DNA from: Paraburkholderia sp. DHOC27
Lineage (GTDB): Bacteria > Pseudomonadota > Gammaproteobacteria > Burkholderiales > Burkholderiaceae
Direction: 5' to 3'
Length of the DNA: 64,000 nt
Assembly (NCBI RefSeq): GCF_003429005.1
Contig: NZ_QVQV01000003.1
Location: 372,723-436,722 of the forward strand
The notes under the pieces were generated by a model. The model was not told where the DNA came from. It ran no database searches and saw only the letters and a program-made list of their open reading frames with translations. Shown piece by piece: positions 44,996 through 52,652 of the stretch. Made by a program: the position numbers and the translations under genes. Position 1 is the stretch's first letter. Each line of letters opens with the position of its first letter.

Positions 44996-45610
44996 TTACT
45001 TGTTGTCGTCCGAATTTGACGCGGACGCCAGCATTTCAGCGCGCTCTGCCTTGGCCTGTTGTTCCGTCAGACCTTCGATCTTCACGCTTGCCGTACCGGC
45101 ACGCTGCATGCCGAGCGCGTGCGCGGCTGCCATGGAAAGATCAATGATCCGGCCGCGTGCGAACGGGCCGCGGTCGTTGATTCGTACGATCACGGACCGA
45201 TCCGTAGACGGATTCGTCACACGAACGTAGGAGCCCAACGGCAACGTGCGGTGCGCAGCGGTCAGCGCGTGCATGTTGTAGCGCTCACCGTTCGCCGTTT
45301 TGCGACCGTGGAAGAAGCGGCCGTACCACGAGGCGCGACCCGTCTGGCGGAAGCCCGTTGCGTCGGGCGAACCGTCGGACAGGGGCTGCGCGTCGGCGAG
45401 CGACTTGCCATCAGAGGCATCAGGCGCGGACGCCGCAGCGTTGCCGAATGCCATAGGTGCGGCGTTTGCCAAAGTACCTGGTTGCGCGTTCGTGGTGCTG
45501 AGCGGCGCGGAGTTGTTTGCCTGAGGTCCTGCGGCTGGGGGCACTGCGCACCCTGCGAGGATAAAAAAGGCAAAAAGACTCCCCAGACTCCGGGATGACC
45601 GAGTTTTCAT
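44996..45610 (-). CDS. rlpA: RlpA septal lytic transglycosylase-like lipoprotein
   Basis: A 204-residue lipoprotein: signal MKTRSSRSLGSLFAFFIL with lipobox LAGC at cysteine 21. The double-psi beta-barrel domain spans about 90-185 (GRASWYGRFFHGRKTANGERY, then LPLGSYVRVTN, INDRGPFARGRIIDLS), with the Tyr, His and Asp positions expected. RlpA cleaves naked glycan strands at the division site. The SPOR domain found at the C-terminus in Pseudomonas is absent, which is common in shorter members. A leader of about 460 nt with a clear -10 box precedes the gene, which is unusual for this family. Confidence 0.93.
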   Translation of the reverse strand: MKTRSSRSLGSLFAFFILAGCAVPPAAGPQANNSAPLSTTNAQPGTLANAAPMAFGNAAASAPDASDGKSLADAQPLSDGSPDATGFRQTGRASWYGRFFHGRKTANGERYNMHALTAAHRTLPLGSYVRVTNPSTDRSVIVRINDRGPFARGRIIDLSMAAAHALGMQRAGTASVKIEGLTEQQAKAERAEMLASASNSDDNK

Positions 45611-46077
45611 AAGACGTAAAATCACATTTGTCGAGCCGCATCACGCGATAGCTGCGTGTTGCTGCGACTCCGGCGGAAAACGAACGACCGCGCGCCGCGC
45701 AAAAAAGCGCAGTACGCCGAAGCCCGCACGCGGCACACTCTGCCGCTACCGCACGGTTAATTTTCACGTCTGGCGCAACCTGTCCCCGGCAGCCTGACCA
45801 GACCCCACAAGCCGCCATCGAACGTGGCAATCACGTTCTTGCGCGCCAGAAATACGGCACACAGGAACAGCGGCGTAGGCCCCACCCAGCGTCACGGCAG
45901 AAAAGCCGTTGCAGGCGCGTAGCACCTGGCTGGGCAAGACGTGCGCACCGGCCGCAGCCGATGCTAGGTTTGCCGTCAAACAACTTACGACGGCACATAC
46001 TTGACGATGAACCACGCCCCGCTTTTGATGGGGACGCATCACCCTTTGGCAGTGCGGTTTCCCGCACACATGAGCCT
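45611..46077 (-). promoter_or_regulatory. Long structured 5' leader of rlpA, riboswitch-like
   Basis: The inferred transcript from the -10 box at 46083-46078 would start near 46072 and run about 460 nt before the rlpA ATG. It begins with the perfect hairpin GTGCGG-GAAA-CCGCAC (46067-46052). GCCAAAGGGTGATGCG follows (46050-46035), then a hairpin pairing CGTCCCC with GGGGCG, and another of GCCGTC with GACGGC. A later segment reads GCCCAGCCAGGTGCTACGCG (45935-45916). The order GGAAACC..GGGTGA..CCxGCCAG recalls ydaO-type leaders, which often precede rlpA-like genes; this is only a resemblance. Confidence 0.4.
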
Positions 46078-46083
46078 ATTATA
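46078..46083 (-). promoter_or_regulatory. -10 box of the rlpA leader
   Basis: A consensus TATAAT on the minus strand, preceded by TTTTGGG. TTGTCA (46109-46104) is the nearest -35-like hexamer but is 20 bp away, so the -35 is weak. The hairpin-rich leader starts about ten bases later. Confidence 0.55.
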
Positions 46084-46239
46084 CCCAAAAGTTAAATACG
46101 AGATGACAAGTCCCTGATAACTTTGATGAATTTTCACTATTGATGCAAAAATGGGAATTGCCGCTAGCCAATCGGCATATCGGCGAGGGCCCCTCCCGGC
46201 CGGTACAATCAGTGCTTTTGCAGCGGCGCGACCCACTCC

Positions 46240-46884
46240 ATGAAAGCCACTTTGATCCCTGTTACGCCGTTCCGGCAAAACTGTTCGCTGCTCGTTTGCG
46301 AGGCAACGGGGCGCGCCGCGATCGTCGATCCGGGCGGCGATCTCGCACTCATCCAGCAGGAAGTGGCGCGGCAGAATGTGTCGGTGGAGAAGGTGTTTTT
46401 GACGCACGGCCATATTGATCACTGCGCGGGCGCCAAAACGCTCGCTGATCACTATGGCGTGCCGATCGAAGGTCCGCATCCCGATGAGCGCTTCTGGATC
46501 GACATGCTGCCCGACCAGAGCGCGCGCTTCGGTTTTCCAGCCGCCGAGGCGTTCGAGCCTGACCGTTGGCTGCAAGACGCCGACGCGGTCCAGTTTGGTG
46601 ACGAGACGCTCGATGTCTATCACTGTCCCGGTCATACGCCGGGTCACGTGGTCTTCGTCAGCCGGGCGCATCGGCTCGCGCTGGTGGGTGACGTGCTGTT
46701 CGCCGGCTCGATTGGGCGCACCGATTTCCCGCGCGGCAATCACGCTGACCTGATCCGCTCTATCCGCGAAAAACTCTGGCCACTCGGCGACGACATCACC
46801 TTTGTCCCCGGTCACGGTCCCACTTCGACCTTCGGCGCTGAACGCCGCACCAACCCGTATGTTGCGGACGGAGTCAGCGCATGA
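46240..46884 (+). CDS. YcbL-like metallo-beta-lactamase hydrolase (glyoxalase II-related)
   Basis: A 214-residue MBL-fold hydrolase. The zinc-site motif is [10 protein letters not shown] (residues 56-65), with [30 protein letters not shown] and [14 protein letters not shown] further on. This pattern matches the YcbL group of small glyoxalase II-type enzymes, which lack the C-terminal substrate-binding domain of classical GloB. It would hydrolyse a glutathione or other thioester. Its stop overlaps the start of the exonuclease gene by 4 nt, so the two are cotranscribed. Confidence 0.92.
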   Translation: MKATLIPVTPFRQNCSLLVCEATGRAAIVDPGGDLALIQQEVARQNVSVEKVFLTHGHIDHCAGAKTLADHYGVPIEGPHPDERFWIDMLPDQSARFGFPAAEAFEPDRWLQDADAVQFGDETLDVYHCPGHTPGHVVFVSRAHRLALVGDVLFAGSIGRTDFPRGNHADLIRSIREKLWPLGDDITFVPGHGPTSTFGAERRTNPYVADGVSA

Positions 46885-47510
46885 GCGCCGAAATCTATGT
46901 GAGTACCGATGTCGAAGCCGACGGTCCGATTCCCGGTCCGCACTCCATGCTGAGCTTCGCGTCCGCGGCCTACACCGAAGACAAGCAGTTGATTGGCACC
47001 TTCTCCGCCAACCTCGAACTGCTGGATGGCGCTCGCGCGCATCCGGTGCAGGAGGCATGGTGGAAAACCCAGCCGGAGGCATGGGCCGCGTGCCGCAAAG
47101 ATTTGCAGCAGCCCGCCAAGGCTTTGGTTGCGTATGTGGAGTGGGTCGAAGCGCTGCCGGGCAAGCCGGTTTTCGTAGCCATGCCGGCTGGCTTCGATTT
47201 CACCTTCATGTTCTGGTACATGATGCGCTTCGCGGAACGCTGCCCCTTCTCATGGTCCGCGCTCGATATCAAGACGCTCGCGTTCGCCATGACCGGCCTG
47301 CCGTACCGCAAGAACATCAAGCCACGCCTGCCGCAGCGCTGGTTCGACGACCACCCGCACACCCATGTGGCGCTGGACGACGCCATCGAACAAGGCGCCC
47401 TGTTCTGCAACATGCTGGCCGAATTGCGCACTACGCAAGCCGCGACGGCAGCGCTAAAAGAAGATGGGGACGGCACAGGACAAAAAGCCGCTGCCAAACC
47501 AGCAAATTAG
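46881..47510 (+). CDS. DEDD-family 3'-5' exonuclease-like protein
   Basis: A 209-residue protein with an RNase T-like exonuclease fold. The DEDDh residues can be placed: Asp and Glu in [10 protein letters not shown] (residues 8-17), Asp in [11 protein letters not shown], and His and Asp in [13 protein letters not shown]. The extra length between motifs II and III is as in uncharacterised bacterial members. It is translated with the YcbL-like hydrolase through an ATGA overlap. The nucleic-acid substrate is unknown. Confidence 0.88.
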   Translation: MSAEIYVSTDVEADGPIPGPHSMLSFASAAYTEDKQLIGTFSANLELLDGARAHPVQEAWWKTQPEAWAACRKDLQQPAKALVAYVEWVEALPGKPVFVAMPAGFDFTFMFWYMMRFAERCPFSWSALDIKTLAFAMTGLPYRKNIKPRLPQRWFDDHPHTHVALDDAIEQGALFCNMLAELRTTQAATAALKEDGDGTGQKAAAKPAN

Positions 47511-47575
47511 GTAATCTCCCTCGTCAGACCCGTTTTACATTGCGTTTCGTTTTCCCGGCCTCTACCATAAGGAAC

Positions 47576-48058
47576 ATGGCGACGCCAACGGAGGCGCAGT
47601 TGACACTCGATACGTTCTCTCAGAAGATCCTGCGCCTTTTGCAACTGGACGCGCGCCGTTCCGTGCAAGAGATTTCCGACCAGGTCGGCCTGTCCAGCAC
47701 GCCCTGTTGGCGGCGCATCAAGGACATGGAGCAGTCTGGCGTGATCCAGCGCTATACGGCGTTGCTCGATCGCGAAAAGCTCGGTCTGCACGTGTGCGCG
47801 CTCGCGCACATCCTGCTCACGCGGCACACCGAAGGCGGCGTCGAACAGTTCGAGCGGGAAATTGCCACCTGCCCGGAAGTGACCGAGTGCTACAGCACGA
47901 CCGGCGAGTCCGACTACATTCTCAAGATCGTCGCGCCGGACATCAAGGCATATGACGCCTTCCTGCACGAGCGCATCTTCAAGATTCCAGCCGTGTCACA
48001 AGTGCGCACCAGCGTGGTCTTGCGTGAGATCAAGTTCGATACACAGTTGCCGCTGTGA
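47576..48058 (+). CDS. Lrp/AsnC-family transcriptional regulator
   Basis: A 160-residue Lrp-type regulator. The helix-turn-helix is in the first half (RRSVQEISDQVGLSSTPCWR, residues 27-46, then RIKDMEQSGVIQRYTALLD). The ligand-binding RAM domain has CPEVTECYSTTGESDYILKIV and ends with VVLREIKFDTQLPL. Lrp-type proteins respond to amino acids and form octamers. An open frame runs in from 46802 through the exonuclease gene, but the ATG at 47576, after AAGGA, is the natural start. The target genes are not evident. Confidence 0.94.
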   Translation: MATPTEAQLTLDTFSQKILRLLQLDARRSVQEISDQVGLSSTPCWRRIKDMEQSGVIQRYTALLDREKLGLHVCALAHILLTRHTEGGVEQFEREIATCPEVTECYSTTGESDYILKIVAPDIKAYDAFLHERIFKIPAVSQVRTSVVLREIKFDTQLPL

Positions 48059-48129
48059 CGTGATGACTGCGTAAAGGCGCGATTGCGGAAAGACGTGAAG
48101 GCGTTTGAAGCGGATGCAGCCAGGGGTTT

Positions 48130-49356
48130 CTATACGAGACCGTGACGCTCGGTGGCCGCAGCGTTTGCGGACTCGCTGATGCTGCCGCCCGCCATCACGC
48201 GTGACACATTCAGGTTGCGCAGCCCCAGCGTGCTCTTCAGATTCGCAAGATCGAGCCGCGCAATGCGCTCCGCGTCGCTCGTGCGACCGTCGAGCGCGCG
48301 CGCTGCCAACGTCACGTCCACATCGAGGCCGCCGCTCAGGTAGTGAATGTTGACGACGGCCGCGCGCTCGTCATGTGCCTTCAACGCGGCCTCGATGGCA
48401 GCCACCACCCTCTCGCGCGGCGGCAAATTCACCGGCGGCCGCGCCAACGCATCGTTTTCCGGATCGACGTGAATCAGCGCATCCAGCACACGCGTGTCGC
48501 CGAGCACGCGCAGACGCGCCGTCTCGGCAATATAGTGTCCTTCGGAAACCGAGATCAGCGGATCGACCAGGATATGCGCGTCGACGAGCGCAAAGTCGCC
48601 CATCTTGCGCGTGCGCAGTTCGTGGACATCGCGCACGCCAGGCGTCGAGGTCAAAAGTTTGCGGACGTCGTCTGTGGCGGCATCGTCGAGCGCCCGGTCT
48701 GAAAGATCCTGCAGTGCGTCCCAGCCGAACGTCCAGCCCATGCGCGCGACCATGAAGCCGACAATCGCCGCCGCAATTGGATCGAGCAGCCTCACGCCGG
48801 CGAGACTGCCGACAATGCCAATCGCCACCACCAATGACGACGCCGCATCCGAGCGCGCGTGCCAGGCATTGGCAATCAGCATGGCCGAGCGCACGCGTTG
48901 CGCCTCGCGCAGCATGTAGCGAAACAGCGCCTCTTTGGAAATCAACACCAGGACGGCGACGACCAGCGCGCTGATATGAACCGCCGGAATATCCTGCAAA
49001 TTGGCTAAGCGCGTACCCGCCCGCCATAGCATTCCAACGCCAACCGCAATTAACAATGCGCCAAGAAACAGCGAAGCCACAGTCTCATAACGGCTATGGC
49101 CGTAATTGTGATCGGCATCCGGTTTGGCGCCGCTATGCCGATTGGCGATCAGTACGACAAAATCCGAAAGCAGATCGGCAAGCGAATGGACGCCGTCAGC
49201 GACGAGTGCCTGCGAATGCGCCACGAACCCGACGACGATTTGCAGCGTCGTCAGCACCATATTGAGCGCAATACTGACAAGAGTCGTATTACGCGCAACC
49301 TGATGTTTTTCTTTGGATTCGGCGGCGAGAGTGGGTGACATGACAGCAGGCGGCAT
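48130..49356 (-). CDS. Cation diffusion facilitator (CDF) metal efflux protein
   Basis: A 408-residue inner-membrane transporter exporting divalent metals such as zinc, cobalt, iron or manganese in exchange for protons. Six hydrophobic segments fill residues 20-210. Metal ligands are in TM2 (ALVADGVHSLADLLSDF) and TM5 (NAWHARSDAASS). The cytoplasmic domain starts near 215 with the usual VHELRTRKMGDFALVDAHI. The C-terminal extension (about 320-408) is longer than in E. coli FieF. Start codons at 49356 or 49341 are both possible; a longer frame to 49401 is less likely. Confidence 0.92.
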   Translation of the reverse strand: MPPAVMSPTLAAESKEKHQVARNTTLVSIALNMVLTTLQIVVGFVAHSQALVADGVHSLADLLSDFVVLIANRHSGAKPDADHNYGHSRYETVASLFLGALLIAVGVGMLWRAGTRLANLQDIPAVHISALVVAVLVLISKEALFRYMLREAQRVRSAMLIANAWHARSDAASSLVVAIGIVGSLAGVRLLDPIAAAIVGFMVARMGWTFGWDALQDLSDRALDDAATDDVRKLLTSTPGVRDVHELRTRKMGDFALVDAHILVDPLISVSEGHYIAETARLRVLGDTRVLDALIHVDPENDALARPPVNLPPRERVVAAIEAALKAHDERAAVVNIHYLSGGLDVDVTLAARALDGRTSDAERIARLDLANLKSTLGLRNLNVSRVMAGGSISESANAAATERHGLV

Positions 49357-49611
49357 TTTCAATGCTTCAAATTCTAACCGGCGGTCCGTCGAAAATCGCA
49401 TATTTCCCTAAAATTCTGTTTTAAATCAGATGCTTATCTAAACGGGAAGCATTCGTGTTCCGTTTACGCGATGCGAGACTCGTACACGTCGCGCGACAGA
49501 CGAACGGCGACAAAGCAGAAATATGGACGAAAAAAACCGCGCACCTCGAAGTTGCGCGATTCTTTCGGTCAACAGACGCTGCCGGGCTGGGCACCTGTCG
49601 AAATGCAGCGA

Positions 49612-49911
49612 TTAACGCTCGATCAGAAACTTCTCGCGGTCTTGCCCCGCAATCCAGCGCGGCGGCTTGCCACGGCCAGACCACGTGCTGCCGCTATCCG
49701 GGTCGCGGTATTTGGGAGCGACGCCAGCGCGCGGACGCCCCACTTTCACACTCTTGCCACGGCCGCCACCGAGTTCAGCGAGCGTAATGCCGTAGTCAGC
49801 CATCTTCTGCTTGATCTCATTTAACACTTCCGCGTATTCACGCGACTTTGCTTCTTCGATCTGCTTTTCCAGCTTCTCTCGCTGTGCGAGTAGTTCCTTG
49901 TACGAAGACAT
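49612..49911 (-). CDS. H-NS-family nucleoid-associated protein
   Basis: A 99-residue H-NS-like DNA-binding protein. Residues 1-45 form an oligomerising coiled coil (YKELLAQREKLEKQIEEAKS), followed by a short linker and the C-terminal domain with YRDPDSGSTWSGRGKPPRWI, the conserved binding loop of the Burkholderia H-NS group. Its short length and Gly-Arg linker match the many small H-NS paralogues of this genus. It likely silences AT-rich DNA. The 380-bp AT-rich region upstream is probably its own control region. Confidence 0.95.
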   Translation of the reverse strand: MSSYKELLAQREKLEKQIEEAKSREYAEVLNEIKQKMADYGITLAELGGGRGKSVKVGRPRAGVAPKYRDPDSGSTWSGRGKPPRWIAGQDREKFLIER

Positions 49912-50293
49912 GGGTTCCCTTGTGGTTTAGATAAATGACCACCGGTCTCAGCCGGCTTGCCCTTTAAGCGGTTGATGCCTCGGAATTTGCAGGCGAGATT
50001 AACACAGAATAGAAAGCCTGGAAAAGACAGCGGCTTAAATTAATTAACTTTCATTTCAGAAAATTTCAGCCGCCGGTGTCAGTACGACGCCTTTCATTTA
50101 CATCTTTTTTCGCAGACTGCGGAAGAATTCGCAACGCTTGCAATAAGCTCCGGAATTAATTCCCGAAACATGGAAATTAATATGAAACGTGGATCAAAAC
50201 ATTTCATGGAATGACAACTTCGCACGTATGCAAACCTTCAATATGGGATAAAACGATCATCTGGAAGCCAGGCTCGGTGTTTTCCCGCAATAG
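49912..50293. other. AT-rich gene-free interval upstream of the H-NS-like gene
   Basis: Distinctly AT-rich relative to the rest of the window, with TTAAATTAATTAAC at 50036-50049 and many T and A runs. It lies between two minus-strand genes and probably contains the H-NS gene promoter, perhaps with autoregulatory H-NS sites. No gene was recognised. Confidence 0.5.
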
Positions 50294-50968
50294 CTAGGCA
50301 CCGGGAGCGGCCATGTGCCGCGTCATGCAATCTTCGAGTGCTGCACGCATGGATAGATTGTCAATTAGCCGCTCGTCGAATGCGAGCCGCATACGCGAAT
50401 CGTGCGCTTTCAGGTCCGCGCCATAATGATCGACGCCGAGCAATTCGAGATGTGAGGGTCGCTGTGGATGCGCGGCGAAGAACCCCAGCAGCGCTTGTTC
50501 GTCCGCGAATGCGAGCGGTTCTTGCGGATCGAGTTCGTTACCGTCGAGCCATCCCATTGCGCCGAACCCGCCGATATATCGCATCCGCTCCAGCGACATC
50601 ACCCAGAAAGCAAAATCGCCCAGCGCGAGATAACGCTCGGCGTCAGGGTGATAACGCAAATAGCGCTGTGAGATCTCCGGCGTGGGATCGACTTGTTCGA
50701 ACGCGCCGAGCAAGGTGACGCGCTGCCCGTTCAGCACATCGCCATCCGGCGCGTGCGCAACCAGAAAACCCGCGCGCGGATCGGCGAGCAGATTGCGGGT
50801 GTGTTCGGCCAGACTGCTCACGAGGATCATCGGGCGATGCCGTGCGTCGGGCGCGAACGGCAGGATCGACGGGTACGGGAAGCCCTCCGGCTGGCGCGAG
50901 TGCGTGGCCAGCGTGCCGAAGGCCGCCTGATGCAGCAGATGCAACGGAGCGTGAGCGGGAATATGCAA
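50294..50968 (-). CDS. HugZ-like flavin-fold protein
   Basis: A 224-residue split-barrel protein of the pyridoxamine-phosphate-oxidase-like/HugZ group, whose members bind FMN or haem. Blocks are FGTLATHSRQPEGFPYPSILPFA, MILVSSLAEHTRNL and GDFAFWVMSLERMRYIGGFG, and the C-terminal part has a DUF2470-like character. A TTG start at 50968 is proposed because GGAGG lies at the right distance and the protein then begins HIPAHAPLHLLHQ; the frame runs on to 51049 without support. It is divergent from the MFS gene. Haem degradation is possible but not shown. Confidence 0.85.
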   Translation of the reverse strand: MHIPAHAPLHLLHQAAFGTLATHSRQPEGFPYPSILPFAPDARHRPMILVSSLAEHTRNLLADPRAGFLVAHAPDGDVLNGQRVTLLGAFEQVDPTPEISQRYLRYHPDAERYLALGDFAFWVMSLERMRYIGGFGAMGWLDGNELDPQEPLAFADEQALLGFFAAHPQRPSHLELLGVDHYGADLKAHDSRMRLAFDERLIDNLSMRAALEDCMTRHMAAPGA

Positions 50969-51207
50969 GGGATGTCCTCCGAGGGCAAGACCTCGATCAA
51001 TGTGCGTCGCGGCGGCGGGTTGCCGGTTGTGGCCAACTGTCTCGCGCATGCAAAACGGCGCGCCGATACAGCGATATTAATGGAGTGCGCCAGCAGGACT
51101 GCGTCTGCTTCGCTAGAATCGGAGCTTCGCTTTCAGACGGCTTTCCAGTCAGCCAGAGCCGCGCTGCTGCGCCGTCCGTTGTCCTCTTCCCCGTCACCGA
51201 GATTCCT

Positions 51208-52419
51208 GTGTCAGACCGCCCGTCCGAATTCTCCGCGCTTCCCGCCGCTCACCGCAATCTGCCTGGCGCCTCGTTGCGCCGCGCGCGCCTTGCGACGATG
51301 GCGTTGTTTTTCATGGCCGGGATGATGTATGCGTCCTGGGGGGTGCATGTGCCCACGGTGCGCGACCGCTTTCACCTGAATCCGGCCATGCTGTCCGTGG
51401 CGTTGCTGGCCGTGGCGGGCGGTTCGATCGCCGCGATGGCCACCAATGCCTCGTGGATTGCGCGCGTCGGCACGCGCCGCGCGTGCCTCGCCGGCGGTCT
51501 CACGATGGCCGTGTGTGCGGCGCTGATTCTCGTCGTGCCAGCGTACTGGATGCTGGTCGTGGTGCTGGCCTTCTTCGGCGCCGGCATGGCCACGCTGGAT
51601 GTGGCCATGAACGCTGAAGCGAGCGCGGTCGAGGAGGCCATTGGCCGGCCGATCATGTCGTCGTTGCACGGCATGTTCAGCCTGGGCGGGATGGCTGGCG
51701 CGGCGGTCGGGGGTGCGCTGCTGTCGCGCGGCATGCCGCCTGCCGTTCACCTTACGCTCGCAGGTGCGCTGGCCGCCGTGGTCCTGTTCATCGCCTGTCC
51801 GGCCGTCTTGCCGCATGTGCCGCATCACGAGCATCCCAATGCCGATACGCCGAAGGCGAACCGCTGGCGCTCGCCCGCCTTGTGGGCGCTCGGGGTGATG
51901 GCCCTCGTCGCGTTGATCGCTGAAGGCGCCATGTATGACTGGGCCACCGTCTACATGCGCGACGTGGTGCTCGCCACGCCTGCACTGGCGAGCGCCGCCT
52001 ACGCTGCGTTTTCCGGCGGGATGGCCGTGGCGCGTTTTGCGGGCGACGCCGTGCGCGCCCGTTTCGGCGCCCCGCAACTGGTGATGGCGAGCGCGTCGCT
52101 CGCCTGCGCCGGGATGGTCGGCGCGCTATTGCTGCCGTATCCGCTCGCGGCCATGACCGGCTTCACGTTGATGGGGCTCGGGCTCGCCAACATGATGCCC
52201 GTGCTATTCGCCGCGGCCGCGCGGGTGGAAGGCATCCACGCCGCCGAAGGGCTTGCCCATGTCGCGGGCCTCGCCTACTTCGGCCTGTTGCTCGGGCCGG
52301 TGATCATCGGTGGGGTGGCGCAGGTGACCAACTTGCCGATTGGTCTGTCGGTGGTGGCCGTGTGCGCAGCGTTGATCGCGTTCGCCGGTCCGAAGGTGTT
52401 GCGTCGGTTCAAGATCTGA
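51208..52419 (+). CDS. MFS transporter (YbjJ-like)
   Basis: A 403-residue transporter with about twelve hydrophobic helices. The N-terminal MALFFMAGMMYASWGVHVPT and the MNAEASAVEEAIGRPIMSSLHG segment are typical of the YbjJ-like branch of the major facilitator superfamily. LMGLGLANMMPVLFAAAAR is in the second half. The start is GTG 51208 (SDRPSEFSALPAAHR); the frame opens earlier at 50842 but overlaps the HugZ gene antisense. The substrate is unknown. The structured segment at 52428-52503 begins 9 nt after the stop. Confidence 0.9.
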   Translation: MSDRPSEFSALPAAHRNLPGASLRRARLATMALFFMAGMMYASWGVHVPTVRDRFHLNPAMLSVALLAVAGGSIAAMATNASWIARVGTRRACLAGGLTMAVCAALILVVPAYWMLVVVLAFFGAGMATLDVAMNAEASAVEEAIGRPIMSSLHGMFSLGGMAGAAVGGALLSRGMPPAVHLTLAGALAAVVLFIACPAVLPHVPHHEHPNADTPKANRWRSPALWALGVMALVALIAEGAMYDWATVYMRDVVLATPALASAAYAAFSGGMAVARFAGDAVRARFGAPQLVMASASLACAGMVGALLLPYPLAAMTGFTLMGLGLANMMPVLFAAAARVEGIHAAEGLAHVAGLAYFGLLLGPVIIGGVAQVTNLPIGLSVVAVCAALIAFAGPKVLRRFKI

Positions 52420-52427
52420 GTTGTTTT

Positions 52428-52503
52428 GGCCGCGTGTGACAGACGGCCGCGCCGCGGTCCGTTACGTTACACGCGTTCGGCACACGCGGCCGTTCTTCGG
52501 AAC
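52428..52503 (+). other. Nested inverted repeats forming a compact RNA or DNA structure
   Basis: GGCCGCGTGTG (52428-52438) and CACACGCGGCC (52481-52491) are perfect 11-bp complements. Inside them ACGGCC (52443-52448) pairs with GGTCCGT (52456-52462) with one bulged base. Immediately after is GTTC-TTCG-GAAC (52492-52503), a UUCG tetraloop hairpin. It follows the MFS stop codon. There is no T-run, so it is not a simple terminator; its role may be mRNA 3'-end protection or regulation. Confidence 0.55.
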
Positions 52504-52616
52504 ATCGCCCTTTAAACCGCTTGCCAGGTCCTCGGCGAACGCATCAAGCCATTGATTTTGCTGATTTTTTCTCGCCTCGACCCATCTGGATAAAAATGGC
52601 ATAGGCCTTGCAGTTA

Positions 52617-52647
52617 GCTCCCCTACAGATTTCATAACCGGGGGAGC
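52617..52647 (+). promoter_or_regulatory. Hairpin covering the ribosome binding site of the Thr-Pro lipoprotein gene
   Basis: GCTCCCC (52617-52623) is fully complementary to GGGGAGC (52641-52647), and the latter is the Shine-Dalgarno sequence of the gene starting at 52653. The loop is 17 nt. If it forms, translation would be repressed until the stem melts or is opened by a protein or RNA. Confidence 0.5.
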
Positions 52648-52652
52648 GAACC

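Noticed and set aside
46030-46067. Cyclic-di-GMP, cobalamin or fluoride riboswitch in the rlpA leader
   Set aside because: The diagnostic loops of these classes (for example GGGCAAACC or GCTGATGAC) were not found; only a loose ydaO resemblance remained.
45764-46088. Short minus-strand frames upstream of rlpA
   Set aside because: They overlap each other in different frames and lie in the hairpin-rich leader; no ribosome binding site or family resemblance.
46802-47575. Extended N-terminus of the Lrp/AsnC frame
   Set aside because: It runs in another frame through the exonuclease gene; the Lrp protein starts normally at 47576 with its own ribosome binding site.
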